Origin: Ohtaekwangia koreensis
GTDB taxonomy: Bacteria; Bacteroidota; Bacteroidia; Cytophagales; Cyclobacteriaceae
NCBI RefSeq assembly: GCF_900167975.1
Contig: NZ_FUZU01000003.1
Coordinates: forward strand, 124,001 to 188,000
DNA length: 64,000 nucleotides
Direction of reading: 5' to 3'
This document shows, in pieces, positions 28,127 to 37,388 of this stretch. The notes beneath the pieces are model-generated. The model was not told the origin of the DNA and made no database searches. It saw only the letters and a list, made by a program, of their open reading frames with translations. The translations under genes were made by a program, and so were the position numbers. Each line of letters opens with the position of its first letter. The first letter of the stretch is position 1.

Positions 28127-28139
28127 AAAAAAGTAAGAA

Positions 28140-28523
28140 ATGAGAAAGGACACCTCTACGAACGCATTGAATGAAAAACAAATAAGAGACAGTTGCGGAA
28201 TGGCCTATTCGCTCAACATTATAGGTGGGCGATGGAAGCCTGCTATCCTGTGCCGGCTCTCCTATGGACTGATGCGCTATAGCGAGTTAAAAAAATCCAT
28301 TGAAGGTATCTCTGAACGTATGCTGGTGGCTCAGCTCAAGGAGCTTGAAAAAGATAAAGTCATTGAACGACTTGTTTATCCTGAGGTACCGCCCAGGGTG
28401 GAATACAAGTTGACTGCACTAGGCCTTACCATGAAGCCCATGCTCGCGGCGATGTCCGATTGGGGCAACTTGCACCGTCAGCAAGTGAATGCTGTTGATG
28501 AGCAAACTAAAGTAGTATATTAA
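28140..28523 (+). CDS. HxlR family transcriptional regulator
   Basis: The 127-residue protein matches HxlR throughout. It has a Cys near the N-terminus (DSCGMAYSLNIIGGRWKPAILCRLS, Cys19), which in many HxlR proteins senses thiol stress or aldehydes. The winged helix is GLMRYSELKKSIEGISERMLVAQLKELEKDKVIERLVYPEVPPRVEYKLTALG, followed by a short C-terminal helix (MLAAMSDWGNLHRQQ). Adjacent divergent SDR and operator-like palindromes suggest control of carbonyl detoxification. Confidence 0.92.
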   Translation: MRKDTSTNALNEKQIRDSCGMAYSLNIIGGRWKPAILCRLSYGLMRYSELKKSIEGISERMLVAQLKELEKDKVIERLVYPEVPPRVEYKLTALGLTMKPMLAAMSDWGNLHRQQVNAVDEQTKVVY

Positions 28524-28625
28524 ATATATTATACATCGTGAGACATAGATATACCTTTGGTTTTAACAGGGTATATATTGGGGATCTGTTATTACTGACT
28601 CTAATGGAGTCGGCATGTATTGCCG

Positions 28626-29387
28626 CTACATAATCTTGCTGTTCACAGCATACGCAAGGGCCTCTGCGATCGTGCGTACATTCAAACGTTCGAAAATCTG
28701 CCTTCGGTAGTACTTCACCGTATCAGGAGCAACGGATACCTTGTCGGCAATCTCACTAATGGATAGACCTTGGGCATACAAATGCAGGACCTCTATTTCC
28801 CTTTTGGTCAGCTTTGGCTTTTCTGATTTATGCCAGCCTTTATCCTTCAAATCAAATTCCCAGATTTCGTCCGAGCCTTGTTTGAAGATACAGATGTTAC
28901 CCGCGCTTTTGTGATGCGATATAGACACGATACACATTGCCTTCCACATCCTTTTGTCCTTGGTAAGAAGTAAGGGCGTAAGCTTATGATTGATGAGCGT
29001 CTTTTTACCATCGGCATTAAGAAGATGAAAATCGTAGGTTATACTATATAGTATTTTCTCTTCCCCTGGTAAATCTTTAAAGAAATCAAATCCAGCTTCG
29101 TTTATAATATTTAATAATGCCAAATCATTTTCAGGAACATTCTTGAAATAGAAATCATAGCCGAGCTTCATTACTTCCTCGGGTGAATGTCCGCATAAGA
29201 AGATCGGATTTTCAGAAACATACTCGAAAGTCATCGTCTCGTAGTCGATGATATATATGCTCTCGTAGGTTAATCGGGCAAAAGCTTTTACAGCGTCCAG
29301 GTAATCATTCTGCTGAAGACGCTCCTGTTCGGAGACCTTCCCGATGTGGTTCTTGGTTAGCAGAGTTGAGGCACTGTTAATTTTCAT
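28626..29387 (-). CDS. LuxR-type regulator with PAS-like sensor
   Basis: The 253-residue protein has an N-terminal PAS-like region (about 35-170: YIIDYETMTFEYVSENPIFLCGHSPEEVMKLGYDFYFK). It ends with a LuxR HTH: LTKREIEVLHLYAQGLSISEIADKVSVAPDTVKYYRRQIFERLNVRTIAEALAYA. The architecture is common in Bacteroidota, where it is usually free of a kinase. It probably binds a small ligand or responds to redox state. It is divergent from the DUF3667 gene, whose start is 107 bp away. Confidence 0.9.
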   Translation of the reverse strand: MKINSASTLLTKNHIGKVSEQERLQQNDYLDAVKAFARLTYESIYIIDYETMTFEYVSENPIFLCGHSPEEVMKLGYDFYFKNVPENDLALLNIINEAGFDFFKDLPGEEKILYSITYDFHLLNADGKKTLINHKLTPLLLTKDKRMWKAMCIVSISHHKSAGNICIFKQGSDEIWEFDLKDKGWHKSEKPKLTKREIEVLHLYAQGLSISEIADKVSVAPDTVKYYRRQIFERLNVRTIAEALAYAVNSKIM

Positions 29388-29412
29388 TTTTAAATGGCTG
29401 AGTTCAACAAAT

Positions 29413-29428
29413 CTACACTAAAGTGTAG
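29413..29428. promoter_or_regulatory. CTACACT inverted repeat before the LuxR-type gene
   Basis: CTACACT-AA-AGTGTAG is an exact 16-bp inverted repeat in the 107-bp divergent gap between the LuxR-type and DUF3667 genes, 26 bp upstream of the LuxR-type start. It is a candidate self-regulatory site. Confidence 0.5.
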
Positions 29429-29494
29429 GCTTTGAAAATCGTTTTGTGCAGACTTTTACCAGTGAAATGTTCTGTAAGTGGAAATATACTCCCC

Positions 29495-30238
29495 ATGACC
29501 AAACCAACGATGCTTTATAAGGCGATCAACTGCAGAAATTGCAATATGGCAGTGAGCGGAAATTTTTGTTCTGACTGCGGCCGACCGCGACAGGTTACCC
29601 GGATTGACTGGCACTATATTGTGCATGAAATTATGCATGTACTACATTTCGAGAAGGGTATCCTACATACCATAAGAGAACTGCTGCTTAAACCCGGAAC
29701 AAGCATTCAAACCTTTATCACCACTGACAGAAGCAGGCTTGTCAAACCGGTGTTGTTTATCGTAGTAACCTCATTGATATATACCACCATCGATCATCTA
29801 TTCCATATTGAACAAGGATACGTTAATTATACCGCCATAAACCATTCTGCAGTCAGCGTAATTTTTGCCTGGGTTCAGAGTCATTACGGTTATGCAAATA
29901 TCATCCAGGGTATATTCATTGCCTTCTGGCTAAAACTCGCCTATCGAAGGCATGGCTATAATTTCTTTGAAATCTTAATTCTGTTATGCTTCGTGATGGG
30001 GATGGGAATGTTGATTCTTTCTGTTTTTGCCTTGATTGAAGGACTAACCGGAATACGTACCATGGGTATATCTGTGGTTGTGGGGCTGTGCTATAGCTGC
30101 TGGGCCATTGGGAATTTCCTGGATAAACGCAGCGTGATAAGTTACTTTAAGGTAGTCACGTTTTACTTGCTGGGGATGCTTACGTGCATCATTTCCATGG
30201 TCATGGTAGGAGTTCTGATCGATCTTATAAAACGTTGA
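29495..30238 (+). CDS. DUF3667 family membrane protein
   Basis: About 247 residues. The N-terminus carries a zinc-ribbon-like set of Cys (CRNCNMAVSGNFCSDCG) followed by GRPRQVTRIDWHYIVHEIMHVLHFEKGILHTIRELLLKPG, the signature of DUF3667. Four membrane segments follow. Its function is unknown; the family is common in Bacteroidota. The ATG at 29495 is preferred to a TTG at 29432. Confidence 0.88.
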   Translation: MTKPTMLYKAINCRNCNMAVSGNFCSDCGRPRQVTRIDWHYIVHEIMHVLHFEKGILHTIRELLLKPGTSIQTFITTDRSRLVKPVLFIVVTSLIYTTIDHLFHIEQGYVNYTAINHSAVSVIFAWVQSHYGYANIIQGIFIAFWLKLAYRRHGYNFFEILILLCFVMGMGMLILSVFALIEGLTGIRTMGISVVVGLCYSCWAIGNFLDKRSVISYFKVVTFYLLGMLTCIISMVMVGVLIDLIKR

Positions 30239-30375
30239 CGTGACAAACTATTGCAAGCGGAAGTAAAGTTGTTACCGGTAGTATATACCTTCGACAGAAA
30301 GTACAAATCGAATATATACTTCAACGGCGAACGGATGAGGTTCCTTCCAACGCTGTCTCTCCAGTGGCTGACAAC

Positions 30376-30406
30376 AAAAAAGCTCCACTGAACGTGAAGC
30401 TTTTTT
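30376..30406. terminator. bidirectional hairpin terminator
   Basis: AAAAAAGCT and AGCTTTTTT pair around an inner CAC/GTG stem and a 5-base loop. Runs of A and T on both sides let it end the DUF3667 gene (plus) and the SRPBCC gene (minus), which converge here. Confidence 0.85.
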
Positions 30407-30440
30407 CATTTGTATTTTAGCGTGAGTTAATGTCGTTGCC

Positions 30441-30887
30441 CTAAGCATCTGGTATCTCAGGCTCTACCAGCTTGGCGAGCTTTTCCAGCGATTCCTGCCA
30501 GCCCAGATAGCACATCTCTGCAGGTATTGCCACCGGAATTCCTTCCTGTACAATTTTTATTTCTGTGCCCACAATAGTCTTGCGGAGTGAAACCGAAGTG
30601 GTCATTTCTCCTGGCAGATTGGGATCATCAAATGTATCGGTATACTTTAAAAACTCATTCGGTTTTATGTCCAGGTAAGTGCCACCGAAAGAATGACCAT
30701 TCCCTGTTGAAAAGTTTTCGAATGACATCTTGAACGTACCGCCCTTCTCTGCACTCATGTGGTGGACTGTACAAGTAAATCCGTATGGAGGCAACCATGA
30801 AGCAATCGCTGAAGCATGTGTAAATGCGCGGAATACTTTTTCAGGTGATGCTTTAAGTACTCGATGTAGTGAAACACTGTTAGACAT
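30441..30887 (-). CDS. SRPBCC/AHSA1-like protein
   Basis: About 148 residues of the AHSA1/SRPBCC helix-grip fold: VSLHRVLKASPEKVFRAFTHASAIASWLPPYGFTCTVHHM at the start, GTYLDIKPNEFLKYTDTFDD in the middle, and the C-terminal GWQESLEKLAKLVE helix. Such proteins bind hydrophobic ligands or assist chaperones. The ATG at 30887 begins the domain; an upstream in-frame TTG at 30947 adds an unlikely extension. Confidence 0.85.
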   Translation of the reverse strand: MSNSVSLHRVLKASPEKVFRAFTHASAIASWLPPYGFTCTVHHMSAEKGGTFKMSFENFSTGNGHSFGGTYLDIKPNEFLKYTDTFDDPNLPGEMTTSVSLRKTIVGTEIKIVQEGIPVAIPAEMCYLGWQESLEKLAKLVEPEIPDA

Positions 30888-31084
30888 AAGACTATATATT
30901 TTCGCTTTCCTACTCGTGAGGCTTTTCGGATGCGCCCGTTTTTTCAAGTGGTTGCTGCTCCACTAACAATATTGCGTTGACATCAACACAACAAAGGTGA
31001 AGAGAAGATTTAATTCACGCGCAGGCCAAATACGTCAGTTTCAAAGGCTGATTGCGACTTTGAATTTCGTTTACTTGAAAAACT

Positions 31085-31732
31085 TCACCGGCCTTTCTTT
31101 AAAATCACGTGTGTTGCACGATTGCCGTACGAAGTCTGCGTGACCGAAAAACCCAGGGCCGGCAAGTCAATTCCCGCGAATAGGTGTTCACCCGACCCAA
31201 GCATCACCGGGGCGAAAGCAAGATGCATTTCATCTATATACCCGGCTTGCAAGTATTGACGAATCGTTGAGGTACCACCACCGATACGTATATCTTTTCC
31301 ATTAGCAGCTTTCGCAGCTCTCTCCAGCGCAGATTGAATACCGCCGGTAACAAAGTGAAATACCGTTCCCCCCTTCATGCTTATAGATTCTCTTGCATGA
31401 TTGGTCAAAATAAAAACCGGAACATGATAGGGAGGACTATCACCCCACCACCCTTTCCATTCATTATCTTGCCATGGTCCGCGAATCGGCCCGAACATAT
31501 TTCGTCCCATGATCCATGCTCCGATGTTTTCAAATGACCTGTCAGCAAAGTCATTATCAGCTCCCTCTGTTCCATCCTCTTTGCCCATCATTTTCTGAAA
31601 CATCCTGGTAGGAAATATCCACTCGTGAAGCTCCTCACCTTTCTTGCCGAGCGGGTTCTCAATACTTTGATCAGGTCCGGCTCCATAGCCATCCAGTGAA
31701 ACTGAAAATGCTGCTACTTTGAGTTTACTCAT
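31085..31732 (-). CDS. dihydrofolate reductase-like/RibD C-terminal domain protein
   Basis: The 215-residue protein matches the RibD C-terminal domain-like DHFR family: LKVAAFSVSLDGYGAGPDQS at the N-terminus, GRNMFGPIRGPW, PVFILTNHARESISM, and a glycine loop IRIGGGTSTIRQYLQAGYIDEMHLAFAPVMLGSG. These are NADPH-dependent reductases of uncertain substrate. They are unrelated in role to FolA despite the fold. No operon partner is close enough to inform function. Confidence 0.88.
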   Translation of the reverse strand: MSKLKVAAFSVSLDGYGAGPDQSIENPLGKKGEELHEWIFPTRMFQKMMGKEDGTEGADNDFADRSFENIGAWIMGRNMFGPIRGPWQDNEWKGWWGDSPPYHVPVFILTNHARESISMKGGTVFHFVTGGIQSALERAAKAANGKDIRIGGGTSTIRQYLQAGYIDEMHLAFAPVMLGSGEHLFAGIDLPALGFSVTQTSYGNRATHVILKKGR

Positions 31733-31920
31733 TATTGAAGCTTAATTAAAGTTTTGAATATTTAGCTACAAATTCGTGAATCGACTTTGCTCATCAAAAT
31801 ACAAATCAAAACTATAAATTCCGTTTCGGAAGTTAACTCCTATTTATCACATATAAATATTAATATGCTCAGAGCTGCATTAGAATCCATCTATTTGATC
31901 TAACATACAATGAATCATTA

Positions 31921-33018
31921 TCACCTGCGTCTCTTTAACATTCTTTGTGCCAGTGCGGCAATATCTCTTGTTAGTTGTGTCGGGGAATGACAGTCGCAGT
32001 TACTCAGACCAATCACATAAATATCTTCATCCGGGATATATACCCCCATGGTTTTAAATCCGAATATACTTCCACCGTGCTCCCTAACAGGTGTGCCATT
32101 TGTTTCTCTGATGTGCCAACCGTACCCATAGGTAAACTCTTCTCCACTGTTTAATCTGTATTTGGAAAATGTCTTTTTTGTACTCTCCACACCAAGCAGT
32201 TGATTTTTGGTTAACGCGTTCTGCCATTTCAACATGTCTCCGGCGGTAGACATTAACGAGCCCGATGAAAAGGGAACGCTAAAATTAATGACGGTTTTAT
32301 TTACATAGCCGTATTCCTTCTTATGGTATCCATAAGCCCTTCTGTTGATTACCCTCCTATCGGTGGCGTAGTATGATTGCGTCATTCCGATTTTTTCGAA
32401 GATATAGTTCCTGATAAAGCTCTCGTAGGTATCACCCGAAACCAGCTCGATGATGTAGCCCAGAAGAATATATCCGGAGTTGTTATATTCAAACTTGGCG
32501 CCAGGAGCAAAATCAACCGGTTCATTCTTAAAGAAGTCTACCATCATTTTGGGAGTCATCTCCTGTTGAGAAATACTTGAAAGGGATTTCATCTTTGTAA
32601 AATCTTTGATTCCCGAAGTATGGGTCAACAACTGATGAATGGTGATTTTATCTCCGGACGGATAATCGGGTATATATTTGAGCACGGGATCACTCACTTT
32701 CAATTTACCTTGCTCCTCGAGCATTAATATAGCAACAGCCGTGAACTGCTTGGTCATCGACCCCAATTGAAAAACATGATCCGGTGTTAAATCAACATCT
32801 AGTTCCAGGTTCGCTTTACCAAACGCTTTCTGATAAACAGCTTTCCCATGCTGGGCTACCATAAATACACCCCCAGGGCCGTCCCTCTCGTTGAACTCTG
32901 TCAAAACTAAACTATCAATCCTGGCCTCGAGACTTTGCGCAAAAACTATATTGAAAATTGAAACGATACTGGTTGTCAGAAATACCAGCACGCAGATTCG
33001 GTGTACCTTAATGTTCAT
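31921..33018 (-). CDS. exported serine hydrolase, class C beta-lactamase-like
   Basis: The 365-residue protein has a signal peptide (ICVLVFLTTSIVSIFNIVFAQ) and the PBP/class C motifs: SxxK as SMTK at 87-90, the Tyr-x-Asn in EYNNSGY near 175, and HGGS near 315 in the KTG position. The remaining core reads like a typical bacterial serine hydrolase (IHQLLTHTSGIKDF, SSGSLMSTAGDMLKWQ). It acts on peptidoglycan-derived or ester substrates in the periplasm. Resistance to beta-lactams is not implied. Confidence 0.92.
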   Translation of the reverse strand: MNIKVHRICVLVFLTTSIVSIFNIVFAQSLEARIDSLVLTEFNERDGPGGVFMVAQHGKAVYQKAFGKANLELDVDLTPDHVFQLGSMTKQFTAVAILMLEEQGKLKVSDPVLKYIPDYPSGDKITIHQLLTHTSGIKDFTKMKSLSSISQQEMTPKMMVDFFKNEPVDFAPGAKFEYNNSGYILLGYIIELVSGDTYESFIRNYIFEKIGMTQSYYATDRRVINRRAYGYHKKEYGYVNKTVINFSVPFSSGSLMSTAGDMLKWQNALTKNQLLGVESTKKTFSKYRLNSGEEFTYGYGWHIRETNGTPVREHGGSIFGFKTMGVYIPDEDIYVIGLSNCDCHSPTQLTRDIAALAQRMLKRRR

Positions 33019-33236
33019 TATTTAGAGAGATGTTTCGTGTGATGTATACTTGTTTACCCGTGAGACACGCACCGAAAACTGAATGTTGCAGTCATTACAG
33101 ATTTTTACGTTTTCTAAAGCAAAGTATATGGGGAGGTACTGCTATACGAAATATAGAATTGTTCAAAGGACGCTAGGTCCATCCTTTTCGCCGAAGTCTC
33201 TTTGATTGGATTATATACTATCAATCTCTATTATAG

Positions 33237-33566
33237 TCATCCTATGATTGCGCGTCCTTCCTTTAGGCGATGTGTTAAGGCAAATTTAAAAAGGCTAAAA
33301 AATGAACTTAGCAGGTTCTTGTAGAAACCAATCCGAAGTGTCTTTTGAAAAATAAGTACTGATCGAAGTGTAATGCTATTCAACTTTACAATTTCAATCT
33401 CATAGTTTCCGCGCAGCGATGATTTTATAACAGTCAGAATTTTATTTTTATATACTTCAAAATCACCATTATTTGACAAAATGAAATTCATATCAAATAA
33501 AAAAAATTCAGTATCATCGCCTCTCACTTCAACAGAAAAGACAAAGTTTGGATCATCGTCTTTGGC
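33237..33566 (-). pseudogene. 5'-truncated reading frame, unknown
   Basis: The frame is open from a stop-bounded codon at 33566 to 33237 (about 110 codons). The composition looks protein-like (VFSVEVRGDDTEFFLFDMNFILSN, then GNYEIEIVKLNSITLRSVLIF), but there is no ATG before residue 26; only a GTG at 33527. It may be the tail of a lost gene or a non-coding coincidence. No family was recognised. Confidence 0.25.
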
Positions 33567-33628
33567 TCATCACCGGATATAGCGGCATGACTGACGTTGT
33601 TGTGACGTATAACTATTTTACTTGTTGA

Positions 33629-34141
33629 TCAATCACACAACACCGTCACCGGATATTTTTTTAGCTGGAATGCTTTTGCGTGCCCGTCTAAATCACGGAA
33701 AATGGAGTCAATTTTCTCAAAGGTACTGGCGTACCCAAACATCTTACTTTGCTTAAGTCCTTCAACAATTTTGAGTGATCCCACGTTTTCAAATTTATTG
33801 TTGAACTTCTCGAAGTCTTTATGATTAATGGCTAACTGAAATAGTCCAAAAAAGTAATTTCCCGCTTCGTACTTCCATACTCGCTCGATACCGGGTTGAC
33901 GCTCCTTTATCAGCTCACTAGCGTATGCGCTATCGATCTGTCCGCCAAGAATGTGTTTTTCCATTAAATCCTCAACAGTCGGTTTTTTATCTGAGTTAAA
34001 GGTAGTCGCCACTAATATATAGTCGCATTGTCCGCGTTGCTGTTGTATGGAGATACAAATGGCAGCCGCATATTTTCCACTGGCAAGCTGGAAGGTCAGT
34101 GCCTGGTCCGGGCTAAGATATAAATTGTCTGTTTCTATCAT
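33629..34141 (-). CDS. hypothetical cytoplasmic protein
   Basis: The 170-residue protein shows mixed alpha/beta character with no signal peptide or membrane segment. Segments such as ALTFQLASGKYAAAICISIQQQRGQCDYILVATTFN and FFGLFQLAINHKDFEKFNNKFENVG look globular. I recognise no family. The ATG at 34141 is the natural start. Its neighbours are the truncated frame above and a long gap before an ADOP permease gene. Confidence 0.6.
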   Translation of the reverse strand: MIETDNLYLSPDQALTFQLASGKYAAAICISIQQQRGQCDYILVATTFNSDKKPTVEDLMEKHILGGQIDSAYASELIKERQPGIERVWKYEAGNYFFGLFQLAINHKDFEKFNNKFENVGSLKIVEGLKQSKMFGYASTFEKIDSIFRDLDGHAKAFQLKKYPVTVLCD

Positions 34142-34416
34142 AGGCGCTGTCTGCGTAAATTATTTTTACTCCATCCGTGGCCATTGTCTAAGCGGGTTAC
34201 ATACAACACGACCTATACACCGGAGGAATGTCCACATGTTAAACGAAGATAAATATTTTTAGTCATCTGCAATCCTCGCCAGTTAATATATGGCATTTAC
34301 GATTTAGTGTTTTATATACTTCTGCATCCAGCTCCAAGACTGCCATGATAAATTTACTTCTTTGTAGAGTTAAACGTTTGATCACAAAAAAACAGAATAT
34401 ATATTCTTACTAGCCA

Positions 34417-36828
34417 TCATTCTGAACGCAGCCACCGGATCGGACTTGCCAGTGCTGCCCGCAGTGCCTGAACGCCGATCGTAAGCACAGCCAGGGAAAG
34501 TGCAGCAAGGCCCGTGAAGAGAAATATCAGCCATGAGAGTTCAATTTTATAGGCAAACTCTGACAGCCATTCATCCATAGCGTACCAGGCAAGCGGCGAG
34601 GCGATCACAATGGCTAGTAGTACAAGAATAGCAAAGTCACGGCACAGCAGCCGTATTATACTCATAACAGATGCACCGAGCACTTTGCGGATGCCAACTT
34701 CCTTGGTCCTGTTTGCTGTGGTGAGCGAGGCAAGCCCAAATAATCCCAGGCACGCAAGAAAAATACAGACGTTACCCGCTGCACCGATGATACTGGCCCA
34801 ACGTTCTTCAGTCCTATAGAATGCATCAAATTTCTGATCCAGGAAACTATATCGGAACGGTAGATCTGGTGCTGTTTTCTTCCACGCCGACTCCACCAAC
34901 TTGAGGCCGTCAGGATGACCGGGCTTTAGTTTGACAAAGAATGAAGAGGGCTTAAACTTCGCAGGTTGTACAAACCATTGAGAACGCACCTTGCGCTTGA
35001 GGTCTTCATAGTGAAAGTCGCGTACAACGCCGATGATCGTATGGGGAGGGCTATCTTTTCTGAAGCTTGGCACCTGCATGCCCAGCGCCTTTTCAGGAGT
35101 AGTGTTCAGGGCACCGACAAGCGTTTCGTTGACAATGACGGCATGGACCGTATCGGAGAAGAGCAGGGCGTTGAAATTGCGTCCGGCAACAAGGTCAATG
35201 CCCATCGCCTCCAGGAAGTTTGCATCTACCGGGTACTCAATAACAGTTTCCGGTCTGCCATTGAGATCACATCTTCCACCCATTTGTCCTTCATCCGCCC
35301 CCAGGCCGATCGAAGAAGCTGCGATGGCACTGACGGCCGTCTGAGCTTGGAGTAGCTGGCTGAAGCGCTTATAATCGGCCCCTTGAGCGGCAACCATGAC
35401 TACCTGTTCTTTTTCAAAGCCAAGGTCCTTCGTGTGCATGAAAGAGAGCTGTTGCAGGATCACCACCGTGGCAATGATGAGACCTACCGACAACACAAAC
35501 TGAAAGGTTACCAGGGACCGGGTGAAGAAGTTTGAGCCGGCCAGCCGGATCTTATTTTTTAAGATCTCAACCGGCTTAAGTGCCGAGAGTATCAGCGCCG
35601 GATAACTTCCTGCGAGCACACCGGTGACCATGATGGTTGCCACCAGCAGAGCGATCATTTCGGGGTACTGCTCAAAGGAAAGCGTAAGCGATCGCCCTGA
35701 AACTTCATTAAAAAATGGCAACAGCACCTGAGCAATGCCCAGCCCCAGTAAGGCCGAACATAACGTAAGCAGCATGGACTCGGAAAGGAACTGAAAAATC
35801 AGTTGCTTTCTGCGGCCTCCTGAAATTTTGCGCGCCCCTACCTCTTTGGACCTCCTGACAGAACACCCAATGGAGAGGATAATGAAGTTAATACAGGCAA
35901 TGGCCAGCACCCCACCTGAAATACTGATCAGTATCCATATATTTTTCGGATCAGAAGCTCCCGAATCGATGGTGGTATTGGTATGAACATCGGCCAGGGG
36001 CTGTAACCCATAGCCGCTGGGTATTGCTCCTTTTCCATCCCAGAGTTGTTGTTTCTTTAAATCAGCCGCTTCACCAGGAAAGTAGACTTTGCGAAATGCA
36101 GCCAGTCGCCCGGGATCATCCATCAGGGTGCTGCCGGGACGAAGCAGTACATATACCGAAATACCGATGGTCATCGTCCAACTGCTGGCACTTTCCCGGC
36201 CCCACGGCGTGCTCAGAACCCGATCAAAACTTCCCAGCATATCAAACCGAATAGTTGAATTGGCGGGCAGGTCTTCGACCACTCCTGTTATGACGAAAGG
36301 TTTATACTCTTCATTTTCCCGTATCTCTATTTGCCGGCCAACCACGTCCGTGGTTCCAAAAAACTGCAGGGCTTTCGAGCGCGTGAGCACGATACTGGCA
36401 GGATCGTTCAGAGCCTTGGAAGCATCTCCCGCCAGGAGCGGAAATGTAAAAACGGTAAGGATCTGCCGGTCGGCAAAAGTGAGTTTTGCCGATTGCAATT
36501 TACCTTCCACCCGAACCAGTGACTCACCAGGCTCTTGGATGCGAACAAAATTATCAACGTCAGGCAGGTCACTCTTCATGGCCGGACCGATCGGGGTAGC
36601 AGATGCCGTAGCACTCCCTTGGCGCCCGGTAAATTTCCACCATTCGTATACCCGATAAATATGGTCCCCCTTTGTATGAAAACGATCATAGCTAAACTCG
36701 TGAACGGCATATAGGAGGAACAAACTAAAACAGGCAAGTCCCAAGGAAAGTCCCAGAACGTTAATGAAGGTCAACATTTTTTGTCGTTCGAGATTTCGAA
36801 GGGCAACTTTGATGTAGTGCAAAATCAT
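34417..36828 (-). CDS. ADOP/MacB-like ABC transporter permease
   Basis: The 803-residue two-lobed permease follows the ADOP family pattern: N-terminal helix (MLTFINVLGLSLGLACFSLFLLYAVHEFSYDRFH), a MacB core with the family's YRVYEWWK/FGTTDVVGRQIEI motifs, the first FtsX block (IACINFIILSIGCSVRRSKEVGARKISGG), a second periplasmic core (GAADEGQ-type RNFNALLFSDTVHAVIVN), and the second FtsX block (CLGLFGLASLTTANRTKEVGIRKVLGA). It probably works with a separately encoded ATPase in export of peptides or lipids. The start overlaps the small upstream gene as ATGA. Confidence 0.92.
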   Translation of the reverse strand: MILHYIKVALRNLERQKMLTFINVLGLSLGLACFSLFLLYAVHEFSYDRFHTKGDHIYRVYEWWKFTGRQGSATASATPIGPAMKSDLPDVDNFVRIQEPGESLVRVEGKLQSAKLTFADRQILTVFTFPLLAGDASKALNDPASIVLTRSKALQFFGTTDVVGRQIEIRENEEYKPFVITGVVEDLPANSTIRFDMLGSFDRVLSTPWGRESASSWTMTIGISVYVLLRPGSTLMDDPGRLAAFRKVYFPGEAADLKKQQLWDGKGAIPSGYGLQPLADVHTNTTIDSGASDPKNIWILISISGGVLAIACINFIILSIGCSVRRSKEVGARKISGGRRKQLIFQFLSESMLLTLCSALLGLGIAQVLLPFFNEVSGRSLTLSFEQYPEMIALLVATIMVTGVLAGSYPALILSALKPVEILKNKIRLAGSNFFTRSLVTFQFVLSVGLIIATVVILQQLSFMHTKDLGFEKEQVVMVAAQGADYKRFSQLLQAQTAVSAIAASSIGLGADEGQMGGRCDLNGRPETVIEYPVDANFLEAMGIDLVAGRNFNALLFSDTVHAVIVNETLVGALNTTPEKALGMQVPSFRKDSPPHTIIGVVRDFHYEDLKRKVRSQWFVQPAKFKPSSFFVKLKPGHPDGLKLVESAWKKTAPDLPFRYSFLDQKFDAFYRTEERWASIIGAAGNVCIFLACLGLFGLASLTTANRTKEVGIRKVLGASVMSIIRLLCRDFAILVLLAIVIASPLAWYAMDEWLSEFAYKIELSWLIFLFTGLAALSLAVLTIGVQALRAALASPIRWLRSE

Positions 36829-37049
36829 ACGCCGTGTTTTAAGCTGTTCACGATCCCCTTATACAATAAGGTTGCCATATAAAAAAATAGCAATAAGGCC
36901 ACTAATTCATCGATATATCTTTTACGGTAAGATCGCATGCGAACAGGTATGTTCGCTGGCAGACGGTTTTTACAGAGCAGTAAATCTTGCCGAAGTGCGA
37001 TCAAGATATATACCGGCTTGATAAGTTTTTTAAAAGACACGCAAGTCAT
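36825..37049 (-). CDS. possible small membrane protein coupled to the ADOP permease
   Basis: A 74-codon frame starts at ATG 37049 and its stop overlaps the ADOP start by four bases (ATGA). The peptide has a basic N-terminus and one hydrophobic segment (ELVALLLFFYMATLLYKG). The coupling suggests it could be expressed, but no family was recognised and the composition is not decisive. Confidence 0.3.
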   Translation of the reverse strand: MTCVSFKKLIKPVYILIALRQDLLLCKNRLPANIPVRMRSYRKRYIDELVALLLFFYMATLLYKGIVNSLKHGV

Positions 37050-37388
37050 CTTTCATAAGCGCGGTTTCAGACAACAACTGGCCGGTGCGACTATATATAC
37101 TGTATTTTGAGACGTTTGCATCGCTTCAATGTGAAGACAACACTTTGCCTTTATCTTCTCTTCCCGCAGCGTTGTTTTGACTACTATTTTGTCATTACTC
37201 TCTTCTCTTTTTGCCATGAAGGGTTCACTATACTTGCCGGACGAACCAGCTTAGGTTATTCCTCAAGAAGTTGCATAGAGTATTAGATCAATCAGTTCTT
37301 CAAGAAAGCATTGCCCATGCAGTCCGATGCAAAGAGCGAATATAGAAGGGTCCGATTAGAGATGTTAAAGCACACAATCAGAAAAGTC

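Noticed and set aside
33181-34416. toxin-antitoxin or defence module around the unknown proteins
   Set aside because: No recognisable toxin, antitoxin or nuclease motif was found.
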